64,000 bases of DNA from Bacteroidales bacterium. Its GTDB lineage: Bacteria; Bacteroidota; Bacteroidia; Bacteroidales; Lentimicrobiaceae. Positions 32,284-41,423 of the stretch are shown piece by piece. A model generated the notes under the pieces. It was not told the origin of the DNA, did not search any database, and saw only the letters and a list, made by a program, of their open reading frames with translations. Where the stretch lies: NCBI GenBank assembly GCA_016705005.1, contig JADIZB010000038.1, positions 319,435 to 383,434 of the forward strand, written 5' to 3'. The first letter of the stretch is position 1. The number at the start of each line of letters is the position of its first letter. The position numbers and the translations under genes were made by a program.

Positions 32284-34093
32284 CCGATAATGTCCTTTCA
32301 CATACCTGACCATCGATGCGGTAAGCGTACTTTTCAATGAACAGCTGCATGGCAGCATGATCAGGTTTCAGTAAACCGTACAATACCCCTTCAGCAAAAT
32401 GCCTGATGTCTTCTTCATTCAATGCCTGCCAGGCAATACCACTCCTGTGATAACCCAGAAGATCCTCCTTCAGGGGGTCAACAATAATCAGTGGTTTCCC
32501 GAAATAAACAGCTTCTGTTCCTACAGTTGAATAACAGGTGATAACGAGATCTGAAGCAGCGAGCAGACTGTAAAGATCAACATCATACAAAATCCGGTAG
32601 TCTTCGCATCCTGCTGAAATTGCTATCTCGCGGTAGTATTCGACATCATCCTTCTCTGCAGGATGAAGTTTCACAATCAATTCAAATCCAGGCAATTCTG
32701 AAAATGCACTAAAAACATCGGCAGCAGCTTTCCGCCTGATTGCAGGGTCGGGAATCGGTTGTGAGGCAAAAACAGCCAAAGGTTTTGTTGCAGCAAATTC
32801 CTCTTTCAACATGGCTGGATTTGAACGCAACTGTGGGATGATGTCTGTCCTGACCTGGCCTGTAATTACTATTGAATTGCCTGGATAATTACCTTTCTGA
32901 ACCAGGAATTCACGCCAGTATTCACCCCAGACCAGGGTCAGATCGGCCATGATGTTTCCGGTCCTGTCCTTTTCTGTATAGAGGTAAGCCGGCTGAGCTT
33001 CTCCTATGTTTCCATGCTGAATACCAATGCTTTTTGCTCCTGTTGATCTGGCAGCATCGAGGATGCATCGGGTAGCCGGACTGTTTTCGTCGATGGCGGC
33101 CACTGTTAAAAACCTATGCTTTCTGAAAAATCGCCGGTAAGCAAGAAATCGCGAAATAAAAAAGGAATTGGTGGCAGAAAGTGCTGTAAATGCATTGAAA
33201 ATCAAAGCCTCCGTTCCGCTCAGTTCAGAAGAGAGTATCAATCCAATCCTGGATTCGAGATCAGTAATCATCTTTTTCTTTTCCCGATACAGCGAAAACG
33301 ACAACAAGCCCCTGAGCATTATATATTCGCCGCTGATGCTTCTTGAACGTCTGCCCAGACCGGCAAACTGACCTGCCGATAGTTTAAATGTTCCGGAGCC
33401 TTTCAGTTTCGGCGGTTCTGCTTCATTGACAATCAGAAAATCATTGCCTGATTTGTCGAGCAGGTTCGACAATGTGTAATTGTCAAATTTAAGTCTCAGA
33501 GTCTCCGGATGTCGACATCGCTGCCTGACCGACCTGTCAACCAACAGATGCTTTTTATCAGCGAAGTCAGGTGGAAACAAAATATTCAACAGTATCTTAA
33601 TCTTAAAATAAATCAGATAACCCAGCAATGGCCGGATATTCAGTTTTAGTTTTTTTTCAGGAGGTCCTGGAATAAAATGTATCCGGTTATCGGTTCCCTG
33701 AAGTAAATCAGCGTGGGCCGCATCGCAGTATACAGTTACTCTATCCGCTTCGTTGAGATAATGATCTATCGCGTTGCGAAGTACAAACAATGGCCTGAGC
33801 CTGAAGTAAATCCGGAACCGCTGATAATGCCAGATTGGAAAAGAACCCATATCCAGCAATTGACCAACAGTTTGTTGACCAATCATACGGTCGCCGAAAG
33901 CAAGAATCGATTTAAGCAATTCCCGGTTTGCTCTCTGACTGATTGATTCAGGCAATGGACCTGGATGATTCAATTTTCCTGAATACTGCAAACCTGCTGA
34001 AATAACAGCGAAATAATCCGGTTGACAAAGTTTGTCTTCGATTACCGGTATCTCATCAGAATCAGGTTGACGGAATATCAGGATCGCTTCCAT
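32249..34093 (-). CDS. GT-B fold glycosyltransferase, candidate nonulosonate transferase
   Basis: The 614-residue protein has no membrane segment and no signal peptide. Its C-terminal half looks like a GT-B donor domain of the capsule or CDP-glycerol glycerophosphotransferase type: KSIGIQHGNIGEAQPAYLY, VITGQVRTDII, LIVKLHPAEKDDVEYYREI, and LLAASDLVITCYSTVGTEAVYFGKPLIIVDP. The N-terminal half is unlike anything I recognise. It overlaps the flippase gene by 16 bases and faces the neuB operon tail to tail. Transfer of the CMP-activated acid to a lipid-linked glycan is a reasonable but unproven guess. Confidence 0.7.
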   Translation of the reverse strand: MEAILIFRQPDSDEIPVIEDKLCQPDYFAVISAGLQYSGKLNHPGPLPESISQRANRELLKSILAFGDRMIGQQTVGQLLDMGSFPIWHYQRFRIYFRLRPLFVLRNAIDHYLNEADRVTVYCDAAHADLLQGTDNRIHFIPGPPEKKLKLNIRPLLGYLIYFKIKILLNILFPPDFADKKHLLVDRSVRQRCRHPETLRLKFDNYTLSNLLDKSGNDFLIVNEAEPPKLKGSGTFKLSAGQFAGLGRRSRSISGEYIMLRGLLSFSLYREKKKMITDLESRIGLILSSELSGTEALIFNAFTALSATNSFFISRFLAYRRFFRKHRFLTVAAIDENSPATRCILDAARSTGAKSIGIQHGNIGEAQPAYLYTEKDRTGNIMADLTLVWGEYWREFLVQKGNYPGNSIVITGQVRTDIIPQLRSNPAMLKEEFAATKPLAVFASQPIPDPAIRRKAAADVFSAFSELPGFELIVKLHPAEKDDVEYYREIAISAGCEDYRILYDVDLYSLLAASDLVITCYSTVGTEAVYFGKPLIIVDPLKEDLLGYHRSGIAWQALNEEDIRHFAEGVLYGLLKPDHAAMQLFIEKYAYRIDGQVCERTLSVIRGVGSGTVH

Positions 34094-35535
34094 CGCTTTT
34101 CAATAAAAGTAGTAAGTTCAGCTTTGTAAAGGTAAATCATGCCACCAAATGCAACGATGGTAACCAATGTAGCTGTCAGAAAGGGATTCAGTCCCATATT
34201 TACCCTTATTACATCTGCTATTACAGTAAAAATGACTATGAATAAAGGAAAAATGATCGTCTTCTTCAGATTCCATTCAATACCGGCAATGCGTTTCTGG
34301 TAATAATAAATCCCGGCCACCATGATCAGATCGGCGATCAGGCCGGCAGCAATGGCCCCATAGTATAAGAAAACCGGTATCAGCAGGTAGTTCAACAGGA
34401 TATTCACGAGCATAACAGCTGAATTGAGAAGCAGGAAAATTCGTGTTTTCTTAAGGTAATACGAGGGATATGAAAAAATGATAAACTGTGTACGAAGAAT
34501 ACTTCTCATAAAAACCAGTGCAATAAGTCCCAGTGATTGTCTGACCTCGGTTTCGTAAAAAAAATGGAGATAGAGCATTGTTGGCAATATTGCGCCAACA
34601 ATGATCACCATGCTTTGCATTAACAGGATGTTGCAGTATTGTCTGATCTCTTCCTGGTTTTTACTGATCCCTAATTTCATCACCCTGAACACTTCCGGTT
34701 GATTTGCACCCTGCAGTCCCTGTAATACAATGGCTATGCCGGCCGCAAAAGTCACGGCAGTGTTGTAGATCCCCAGATCCACCGGAAACTTTTCAAGCAT
34801 AAACCTGTCAGCATAGGTCAATGCCCAGACAATAACACTGTACTGCGTTAAAGGAATGGCAAACCGGTTGATTTCCTTCATAAGCTTACGGTCGTATGAG
34901 ATGCCGGATTTCCTGTATACCTGTATCAGAATCATCAGTGTAACTATGGCCGTACCGATAGCACTACCATTAATATATCCAATGAAGGACATATCGAAAT
35001 AGAAAAGCCCGATCAACTGAAAACCTGTCCGGAAAACGCCCAATCCCATGCTGACAAGAATGAAAGAAAGAATTTTCTTTTCATTCCGAAAAAGGGCTGC
35101 TGCAGTGATGTTGACTGCTCTTCCAAGACCTGTAACCACACAGGCGACGCCATAGTCAGAGAAATTTCTTAATTGTGGCTGATTAAAGAGCAGACCGATG
35201 TAATCGCTCAAAGCCCAGGCAACAGCCGCGATTATGAGCCCCCTGATTAAAATGGATGAAAAAATACCCGAAACCATACGGTGGTATGTCGGGCTACCAG
35301 GTTCGTGGTCATAATAAAAACGGGCAATGGCATTTCCCATACCAAAAAGGGCGATGGCGAAAACCAAAGAGGTAAAGAGTTCTGTAATCGCAAGCTGGGA
35401 GAAGTCAACTGCACCCAGTTTATCCTTCCCTTCATAAACTGGCTGAATCAACACCTGAAGCACCGGTGTGAAAGCAGCTGCCGCCGTATATATAAATGAT
35501 AACTTAAGATGCTCCTTTATACTTCCGGCTTTCAT
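34078..35535 (-). CDS. Lipid-linked oligosaccharide flippase (Wzx/MATE-like)
   Basis: The 485-residue protein has about 12-14 membrane helices in the polysaccharide-synthase (MviN/MATE superfamily) arrangement. There are loops such as RFYYDHEPGSP and conserved LQGLQGANQPEVFRVMKLG. Such proteins turn undecaprenyl-linked repeats to the outer face of the inner membrane. It is the first gene of a two-gene unit with the glycosyltransferase, with a promoter box 19 bases upstream. Confidence 0.87.
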   Translation of the reverse strand: MKAGSIKEHLKLSFIYTAAAAFTPVLQVLIQPVYEGKDKLGAVDFSQLAITELFTSLVFAIALFGMGNAIARFYYDHEPGSPTYHRMVSGIFSSILIRGLIIAAVAWALSDYIGLLFNQPQLRNFSDYGVACVVTGLGRAVNITAAALFRNEKKILSFILVSMGLGVFRTGFQLIGLFYFDMSFIGYINGSAIGTAIVTLMILIQVYRKSGISYDRKLMKEINRFAIPLTQYSVIVWALTYADRFMLEKFPVDLGIYNTAVTFAAGIAIVLQGLQGANQPEVFRVMKLGISKNQEEIRQYCNILLMQSMVIIVGAILPTMLYLHFFYETEVRQSLGLIALVFMRSILRTQFIIFSYPSYYLKKTRIFLLLNSAVMLVNILLNYLLIPVFLYYGAIAAGLIADLIMVAGIYYYQKRIAGIEWNLKKTIIFPLFIVIFTVIADVIRVNMGLNPFLTATLVTIVAFGGMIYLYKAELTTFIEKRWKRS

Positions 35536-35554
35536 CGGTACATTTTATTACCTG

Positions 35555-35562
35555 CAAAGATA
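35555..35562 (-). promoter_or_regulatory. Candidate -7 promoter element for the flippase operon
   Basis: The reverse strand carries TATCTTTG, a perfect TAnnTTTG, 19 bases before the ATG at 35535. Confidence 0.55.
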
Positions 35563-35646
35563 ATCGAACGATTCATCAGGACACCATTTTACAAACCATC
35601 CGGAACAAGATATAAGAAATTGATCCCGGAGTTGTTGGAATAATTG

Positions 35647-36618
35647 CTATTTCCCCATTTTAATATGATGCTTCTTTCGCGCAACCGAGATACTGGCATT
35701 CAATTCAAAACCAAGCAGAATAATGATGGCATTAAAATAAATCCACATCATAAAGACAATCAGAGTTCCAATTGATCCATAAAGTGAATTGTACTTGGAG
35801 AAATTGTTGACATAATAATTAAAACCAACTGAGGCGGCTATAAAAAGTAATGTAGTCATGGTTGACCCGGCAGAGATAAACCGGAAGTGCTGCTTGCCAC
35901 TGGGAGCGATGTAGTAAAGGAATGAGAAAGCAAAAAAGAGCAATGCCAGTGTTATCAACCATTTGCCGGCGCTGATCATAAAGATTGTCAATCCATCAGT
36001 CAGCAGATTATGACTCTGAAGCCAGTTGAGCACAGCCGGGCCAACGGTGATAAGCGCAATGGCAACAATAACCAGAATCGACAGTATTACAACAAGGGCT
36101 ATTGAAACAAGTCGTTGTTGAAAAGGAGTGCGGGAGTCAATGGAGTGATAGGTTTGATTAAACGCTTCAATCAGACTGTTGATGCTGTTGGTTGCAAAAT
36201 ACATTGCAAGCAGGAAACCAAATGACAGCAGGCTTCCACGGGGGCGTTTAACTATATCAAAAAGTGTTTCCTCAACTGCAAGATATGCCTGCTGGGGAAT
36301 AAACTCCTGCATCAGGTCGAGCAGGCTGTCCTGAAAATTTACAATCGGGATGTAAGGAATAAGCGTAAAGAAAAAGATGATTGCAGGGAAAATAGCCAGA
36401 AATGTGTTGAATGATAATGCTGCAGCCCGGTTGGTAATAGAGCCTTTCTGGATGCCCTTTACGAAAAAGTCAGCAACATCATACAACGGAACACCATCAA
36501 ATCCCGGAATAACAAGCTTTTTGGACCAAATCAGTAACTGTCTGACTGGCTTGCTCTCAAGAAAACCATTATAAATAACCAAGGTCAGCGTCAGTATCCT
36601 GTTTCGCAGTTTTTTCAT
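35647..36618 (-). CDS. YihY/virulence factor BrkB family membrane protein
   Basis: The 323-residue protein has six membrane helices in the BrkB pattern: RAAALSFNTFLAIFPAIIFFF near residues 62-82, GSLLSFGFLLAMYFATNSINSLIEAFNQTY, and the final helix with FMMWIYFNAIIILLGFELNA. The family was once called ribonuclease BN in error; its true role, probably transport or membrane-related, is unknown. It is 12 bases downstream of nadC and probably in its operon. Confidence 0.88.
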   Translation of the reverse strand: MKKLRNRILTLTLVIYNGFLESKPVRQLLIWSKKLVIPGFDGVPLYDVADFFVKGIQKGSITNRAAALSFNTFLAIFPAIIFFFTLIPYIPIVNFQDSLLDLMQEFIPQQAYLAVEETLFDIVKRPRGSLLSFGFLLAMYFATNSINSLIEAFNQTYHSIDSRTPFQQRLVSIALVVILSILVIVAIALITVGPAVLNWLQSHNLLTDGLTIFMISAGKWLITLALLFFAFSFLYYIAPSGKQHFRFISAGSTMTTLLFIAASVGFNYYVNNFSKYNSLYGSIGTLIVFMMWIYFNAIIILLGFELNASISVARKKHHIKMGK

Positions 36619-36630
36619 CGATGGATCTGA

Positions 36631-37464
36631 TTAACAGGCTTTCAGACTCAGGTCCAGACTTTTGATGTGATGTGTCAGGGCACCGACAGAAATATAATCC
36701 ACACCTGTTTCTGCATAACTTCTGATGGTTTCAAGGGTAATCCCACCGGATGCTTCGGTTTCAAACCGTCCATCAATAATCTCAACTGCTTTACGCAGGT
36801 CCGGGGGATTAAAATTGTCGAGCATGATCCTGTGAACCTTACCATTGCTGATGACCTGCGCCAATTCATCGAAATTTCTGACTTCAATTTCTATACGGAG
36901 GTTTAGCTTTTTCCTAAGAAGGTATTCGTTGGCAGCCTCAATGGCTTTGTCGATACCACCGGCGAAGTCGACATGGTTATCCTTGATAAGGATCATATCA
37001 TACAGTCCAAACCGATGGTTTTGACCACCCCCATGGGTAACTGCCAGCTTTTCAAGCTCGCGCAGCAAAGGTGTGGTTTTTCGGGTATCCAGCACTTTCG
37101 TATGCAGACCTTCAATCCTTTTCACATAGAAAGAGGTGTTTGTTGCTATTCCGCTCATCCGCTGCATAAAATTAAGTACGAGCCTTTCAGCCATAAGAAT
37201 TGAAGCTGAAGGACCTTCCACAGTAAAGGCAATATCTCCCGGTTTAACTTTGGAACCATCCCTGATCAACTCTTCCATCCTGATGCGTGGGTCAGTTTTG
37301 GCAAACACTTCACGGGCAACTTTAACACCTGAGAGGATGCCTTCCTGCTTAATCAGCAGTTTTGCTTTTCCAAAGGCGGTTGCGGGGATGGTTGACAATG
37401 AAGTATGATCTCCGTTACCAATATCCTCGGCCAGAGCTTTATCAATAATCTCATCAAGAGTCAT
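36631..37464 (-). CDS. nadC: Nicotinate-nucleotide pyrophosphorylase (carboxylating)
   Basis: NadC converts quinolinate and PRPP to nicotinate mononucleotide, CO2 and pyrophosphate in de novo NAD synthesis. LNFMQRMSGIATNTSFYVKRI, VLDTRKTTPLLRELEKLAVTHGGGQNHRFGLYDMILIKDNH near residues 125-165, RIEIEVRNFDEL, IMLDNF and ASGGITLETIRSYAETGVDYISVGALTH are all family motifs. Length 277 is normal. It sits between the DUF4783 and YihY genes on the reverse strand with short gaps (22 and 12 bases), suggesting one transcript. Confidence 0.95.
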   Translation of the reverse strand: MTLDEIIDKALAEDIGNGDHTSLSTIPATAFGKAKLLIKQEGILSGVKVAREVFAKTDPRIRMEELIRDGSKVKPGDIAFTVEGPSASILMAERLVLNFMQRMSGIATNTSFYVKRIEGLHTKVLDTRKTTPLLRELEKLAVTHGGGQNHRFGLYDMILIKDNHVDFAGGIDKAIEAANEYLLRKKLNLRIEIEVRNFDELAQVISNGKVHRIMLDNFNPPDLRKAVEIIDGRFETEASGGITLETIRSYAETGVDYISVGALTHHIKSLDLSLKAC

Positions 37465-37486
37465 GTAAACAGAATGTTATGAATTT

Positions 37487-37903
37487 TCAATCTTCGTCTG
37501 ATTCAAATTTAAGCTGGTGGATCAGGGGTTGTCCGGAAATCAATTTCAACAACAGGTAGGTTCTGAATTCTGTTACTCCACTTTTGTACGTACCAATCGC
37601 ATATTGCGATCCATCATTTGATTTACCCTGATGATTAAGGGTAAATGATGTGGGAGGATATTTCTGAAAGAAACTTTTGACAATCATCTCTGCCTGTGCT
37701 TTGCTGTATGTACCTTCATTACCTGGAGTAGTGAGATCAATTGGATTGTTGAAATGTAAACTCAGATCCCTGGCGTTGGCTGATTTAATGGCTGAGGCAA
37801 TTTTCGGATTCAGATCTTTCTGAGAAAAAACACTATTGCAGAAAAGCCCTGAAAAAACAACAATCATTACTATTATATATCCGGATGGGGTTATCTTTTT
37901 CAT
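37487..37903 (-). CDS. DUF4783 family exported protein
   Basis: The 138-residue protein starts with MKKITPSGYIIVMIVVF and has a signal peptide ending at about VFSQ. The mature part has a small SnoaL/NTF2-like pattern (IKSANARDLSLHFNNPIDLT, KAQAEMIVKSFFQKYPPTSF). This fits DUF4783, a Bacteroidetes periplasmic family of unknown function that often precedes nadC. The ATG at 37903 is chosen so that the signal peptide begins properly; a longer frame from 37933 adds ten non-signal residues. Confidence 0.75.
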   Translation of the reverse strand: MKKITPSGYIIVMIVVFSGLFCNSVFSQKDLNPKIASAIKSANARDLSLHFNNPIDLTTPGNEGTYSKAQAEMIVKSFFQKYPPTSFTLNHQGKSNDGSQYAIGTYKSGVTEFRTYLLLKLISGQPLIHQLKFESDED

Positions 37904-37989
37904 TTTTTTTGTTTTATATAGCCGAAGAAACAAAAATCCGGCTATAATGAATTGGATTTGAAATTAATAAAAAATATCAAAAACCGAAC

Positions 37990-37997
37990 CAAATATA
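37990..37997 (-). promoter_or_regulatory. Candidate -7 promoter element for the DUF4783-nadC-yihY operon
   Basis: The reverse strand carries TATATTTG, a perfect TAnnTTTG. The leader to the start at 37903 would be about 80 bases. Confidence 0.4.
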
Positions 37998-38065
37998 ACA
38001 ATAATATCCCTGAATGCCCTGTTGCAGAGAAAAAATACCATACACTTATCTATCGCGGAATTGGG

Positions 38066-38073
38066 TAACTTTG
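38066..38073 (+). promoter_or_regulatory. Candidate -7 promoter element for rlmH
   Basis: TAACTTTG is a perfect TAnnTTTG, 15 bases before the rlmH ATG at 38089. It argues against a longer start at 38014. Confidence 0.55.
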
Positions 38074-38088
38074 CATTTTGCAACAATC

Positions 38089-38562
38089 ATGAAGATAACA
38101 CTGTTGGTGGTAGGTCAAACTGAGGAGGATTACCTGAAAAAGGGAATCGGAATATACGCTGACAGGTTATCGCATTATATCAGATTCAACATCACTGAGA
38201 TCAGGCCTCCCCGCAATCTGAAGCAGTTGAATCAGTTTCAGTTAAAGGATGCTGAGGGAAAACTGCTATTGAAGTACTTTGAAGATTCAGATCAGGTAGT
38301 ATTACTTGATGAACGCGGCAAAAGCCCTGCTTCAGTGGAGTTTGCAGCTACACTGCAGAAACATATGAATTCAGGTATCCGGCACCTGATGTTTGTAATC
38401 GGCGGAGCTTATGGCTTTTCGGATGAAGTGTACCTGAAGGCAAACAGCAGGCTTTCATTGTCGCCCATGACTTTTTCGCACCAGATGGTAAGACTCTTTT
38501 TTACGGAGCAACTTTACCGGGCTTTTACCATACTTAAAAATGAACCCTATCATAACGAATAA
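38089..38562 (+). CDS. rlmH: 23S rRNA (pseudouridine-1915 N3) methyltransferase RlmH
   Basis: RlmH methylates pseudouridine 1915 of 23S rRNA in assembled ribosomes. It is a 157-residue SPOUT enzyme of normal size. The knot region is visible: VVLLDERGKSPASVEFA, MFVIGGAYGFSDEV near residues 102-115 and LSLSPMTFSHQMVRLFFTEQLYRAFTI, all strongly conserved. The promoter box at 38066-38073 fixes the start at 38089. The rdgB gene follows after 11 bases. Confidence 0.95.
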   Translation: MKITLLVVGQTEEDYLKKGIGIYADRLSHYIRFNITEIRPPRNLKQLNQFQLKDAEGKLLLKYFEDSDQVVLLDERGKSPASVEFAATLQKHMNSGIRHLMFVIGGAYGFSDEVYLKANSRLSLSPMTFSHQMVRLFFTEQLYRAFTILKNEPYHNE

Positions 38563-38573
38563 TAATCCCGAGT

Positions 38574-39161
38574 ATGAAATCTATTGTCTTTGCAACCAAT
38601 AATGCACATAAAATTGCAGAAATACAGGATATCCTGAGCGATGATATCAAAATCATTCCATTGTCTGAAATCGGCTGCACTGAAGATATTCCTGAAACCA
38701 GCCTGACCATTGAAGGAAACGCTTCCCAGAAAGCTCACTATGTGAATGATAAATATAAAGTTGATTGTTTTGCTGATGACACAGGGTTAGAAGTAGATGC
38801 GCTTGGAGGGAAGCCAGGTGTGAATTCTGCCCGTTACGCAGGTCCGGGTCACGATTTTGAGGCAAATGTCACCAAACTACTGAAAGATCTGAACGGCCAG
38901 CTGAGCAGAAGAGCCCGGTTCAGGACTGTGATTTCATTGGTCACCGACGATAATGAAACTTTGTTCGATGGCGTCATCAATGGAATTATTATCAACGAAA
39001 GGCGCGGCAGCAAAGGTTTTGGATATGACCCTGTCTTTATTCCCGATGGATATCAGCAAACATTTGCTGAAATGTCACCTGAATTAAAAAATACCATCAG
39101 TCATCGGGCCATCGCTACCCGGAAACTTATAAAATACCTGAAAGAAAACTACGATGAATAA
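38574..39161 (+). CDS. rdgB: Non-canonical purine NTP pyrophosphatase (RdgB/HAM1)
   Basis: This enzyme hydrolyses dITP, ITP and XTP to keep deaminated purines out of DNA and RNA. FATNNAHKIAEIQDIL near residues 4-19, DDTGLEVDALGGKPGVNSARYAGPG near 65-89, GFGYDPVFIPDG and the C-terminal SHRAIA motif are diagnostic. Length 195 is normal. It is second in an operon with rlmH, and its stop codon lies within the stem of the terminator. Confidence 0.95.
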   Translation: MKSIVFATNNAHKIAEIQDILSDDIKIIPLSEIGCTEDIPETSLTIEGNASQKAHYVNDKYKVDCFADDTGLEVDALGGKPGVNSARYAGPGHDFEANVTKLLKDLNGQLSRRARFRTVISLVTDDNETLFDGVINGIIINERRGSKGFGYDPVFIPDGYQQTFAEMSPELKNTISHRAIATRKLIKYLKENYDE

Positions 39162-39195
39162 AGAAAAAGCCGGCTAAACCGGCTTTTTCTTTATT
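39157..39195. terminator. Bidirectional terminator between rdgB and the PQQ-like propeller gene
   Basis: A perfect 17-bp stem, with left arm 39157-39173, loop CTAAA and right arm 39179-39195. An A run on one side and a T run on the other let it terminate both the forward rdgB transcript and the reverse propeller gene transcript. The rdgB stop codon lies within the left arm. Confidence 0.92.
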
Positions 39196-39208
39196 CAATA
39201 CAAATCCA

Positions 39209-40864
39209 CTATTTAGCTGTTTTAACTTTGCTGACTGTCTTGTTTTCATATACATAAACAAATGTACCATCAGTGGTCAAAGTTGTGACCGCCCCTTTTC
39301 TTGCTTTGAATTCCAGATATTTACAGGTATTCAGATCAAAGGAGGCAATGTCAGCACCATCTGTTTTCATAATGAGTATGTTGTCGAACCGATCTTCAGG
39401 CATCGAAGTTTTATACTTTCCACTTGCAACCAATTCACCATTGTTTTTTCTGAATGTAGAAACTCCTTTTTCGCCAACCACAACGATCATATCATTGTGC
39501 GACTGTATACTTTCTGCATTACCGACTCCACCTTTGGCGACCGGAACTTCATATATCTCTTTTCCACTATTAACATCCATCTTGTAAAGTGCCTTTCCGC
39601 TGCAGACAATAACGTGATTTCCATCTTCAATCATGTTAGTAATGCCTTTCCGGAAACGTTCAGACTCCCATACTGGCTTGCCATCAACAGTGCTGAATGC
39701 CTGCACTCCGTTTGGCTTCACATTGGGATACCAGATTTTCCATTCCTCAACTATAGTAACTGATCCATCAGGGTTGTTCGTTCTTTTATAGATATATGCC
39801 TGTGCTTCTACTGAACCACCTATCTGAAGAACAATTTTATCGCCGATTATATACATGTTCGGAATTGCCCTTGCATCCTTGATCTCAGGTGAAGTCCAGA
39901 TCAGTTTCCCTGAATTGGCATCATATTTCTTAATAAATTGGTTTCGTTTATTCGACATATCAAGTACGTAAAGATCATCGCCAACCCTTACTGGCTCAGC
40001 AACGGCGCCATAGACTCCGAATTTCTTAGCGTTGGCAGGTCTGCTGGCTATCCCATCGGGAGTATAATCAAATGCTGCTGACCAAAGGCTGGAACCGGTT
40101 TTATAATCATACACCTGGTAACCGTTCATCATGAGAATGACTTTATCGCCATCGAGAACCAGGTCGTACAAAAAGTCACGCGAAATAACTTTTCTTTCAG
40201 CCCTGCCGATGTAAGTATTTTCCCAGACAATATCACCATTTTTCAGATTTATCTTGGCAATCTGGTTTTTGAAACCGCTGAACAATGCTCCGAGAGCACT
40301 CGGGACAAAATTCACACAAACCAAATGGCGGTCATTCGTATAAATATACTTACCTACCACCCCTTTAAATTTTGACGTTGACCACAATTCTTCTCCGGTC
40401 CTTGCTTTGATGAGCACCAGCTGTGCTTTCAATGAAATTGCAAATGCCTGTTCTTCAGCAATATAAACTGCATTATCCTCGGTAACATCCTGATATTTAT
40501 CAGTGTTCCACAGGAAGGCTCCGGTTTCCATATCCACACATGCAATCTGGTCCTTGCCCATTTTACGGTCGAATAGAAAAATCATATTCGATTCCCAGGC
40601 AGGGATCAGTTCATCAATTTTCCCCAATTTAGGCGCTATTTCTTTGAACTTCTTTGTCCATTTGACCTTACCTGTAGCATTTTCAAAAACTGTTATTTCC
40701 TTCTCGGAGGCTGCATAACTGTAGCCACGCTCTTCAGTTCCCGTACCGGTATGTTGAATTTTGTGGTCCATTCTGGATTCCCATACCAGAGGCATGTCAT
40801 CCTGGGCATTCACAAGCAAGGCACTGCTGAACAATGCAATTGCAAAAAGAATTTGTTTTTTCAT
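39209..40864 (-). CDS. Exported PQQ-like beta-propeller protein
   Basis: The roughly 551-residue protein has a signal peptide (MKKQILFAIALFSSALLVNA). It is followed by repeated blades of the PQQ/quinoprotein type (GKVKWTKKF, GAFLWNTDKY, GEELWSTSKFK, GDIVWENTY, GSSLWSAAF, GKLIWTSPE, GKPVWESERF). The Gly-x-x-x-W pattern repeats about seven times. It is predicted to be periplasmic or at the surface. No catalytic residues are evident, so it may be a binding scaffold like BamB rather than an enzyme. It lies downstream of the small exported protein gene. Confidence 0.8.
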   Translation of the reverse strand: MKKQILFAIALFSSALLVNAQDDMPLVWESRMDHKIQHTGTGTEERGYSYAASEKEITVFENATGKVKWTKKFKEIAPKLGKIDELIPAWESNMIFLFDRKMGKDQIACVDMETGAFLWNTDKYQDVTEDNAVYIAEEQAFAISLKAQLVLIKARTGEELWSTSKFKGVVGKYIYTNDRHLVCVNFVPSALGALFSGFKNQIAKINLKNGDIVWENTYIGRAERKVISRDFLYDLVLDGDKVILMMNGYQVYDYKTGSSLWSAAFDYTPDGIASRPANAKKFGVYGAVAEPVRVGDDLYVLDMSNKRNQFIKKYDANSGKLIWTSPEIKDARAIPNMYIIGDKIVLQIGGSVEAQAYIYKRTNNPDGSVTIVEEWKIWYPNVKPNGVQAFSTVDGKPVWESERFRKGITNMIEDGNHVIVCSGKALYKMDVNSGKEIYEVPVAKGGVGNAESIQSHNDMIVVVGEKGVSTFRKNNGELVASGKYKTSMPEDRFDNILIMKTDGADIASFDLNTCKYLEFKARKGAVTTLTTDGTFVYVYENKTVSKVKTAK

Positions 40865-40893
40865 AAACATTTGTGTTTGGTTAATTTATTGAA

Positions 40894-41256
40894 TCAGAGA
40901 TTAAATGTGTACTGGAACTTGTAACTCTTTCCTTTCGGAACTTTAAATGAAAAGCGATACCGCTTTACAATATCCTTCATCCGGTTTTGCATGGCTATTG
41001 AATTTACGCCATCATTCACTACGAATACAGTGGCAATCTCTCCCTTCTCACGCAGGGTGATGTCGAACACATATTGTCCGTGAATTCCGCTTTCAGTAAC
41101 CTGCCTGAATATAACTCCCTCAGGCCCTGAAGCCACAGAATCGAGTTCCGCCACCGCCCTTGCCACTATGTTTTCACGATATTCAACCAACTGCTTTTTC
41201 TGCCCGTAAGTCGTTGCCGCAACAAGCAGCATTAAGATAATTGTGATCTGTTTCAT
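40894..41256 (-). CDS. Small exported protein with a TonB-C-like region, unknown function
   Basis: The 120-residue protein has a signal peptide ending at about TYGQ (residue 18). The rest is a small alpha/beta domain with HGQYVFDITLREKGEIATVFVV, KRYRFSFKVPKGKSYKFQYTF. The end resembles the C-terminal domain of TonB-like proteins (F-x-P-x-x-x-x-x-x-V-x-Y-x-F-x). I assign no function. It is 29 bases upstream of the PQQ-like gene on the reverse strand and probably shares its transcript. Confidence 0.5.
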   Translation of the reverse strand: MKQITIILMLLVAATTYGQKKQLVEYRENIVARAVAELDSVASGPEGVIFRQVTESGIHGQYVFDITLREKGEIATVFVVNDGVNSIAMQNRMKDIVKRYRFSFKVPKGKSYKFQYTFNL

Positions 41257-41423
41257 TATTTATCTGTTCTTGTGTTTTTCTTTAATTTTCACTGATAGCC
41301 TTACCGGTAAACGGGTCAATAAATAAATTTTCATTTTGTCCGCTACTATCACGCTCTCTGATCCTCACTCCTGACTCCAACAGGGACGAGGGACCTGGGG
41401 CTGGGGACGCAGTTCGCAACTCC

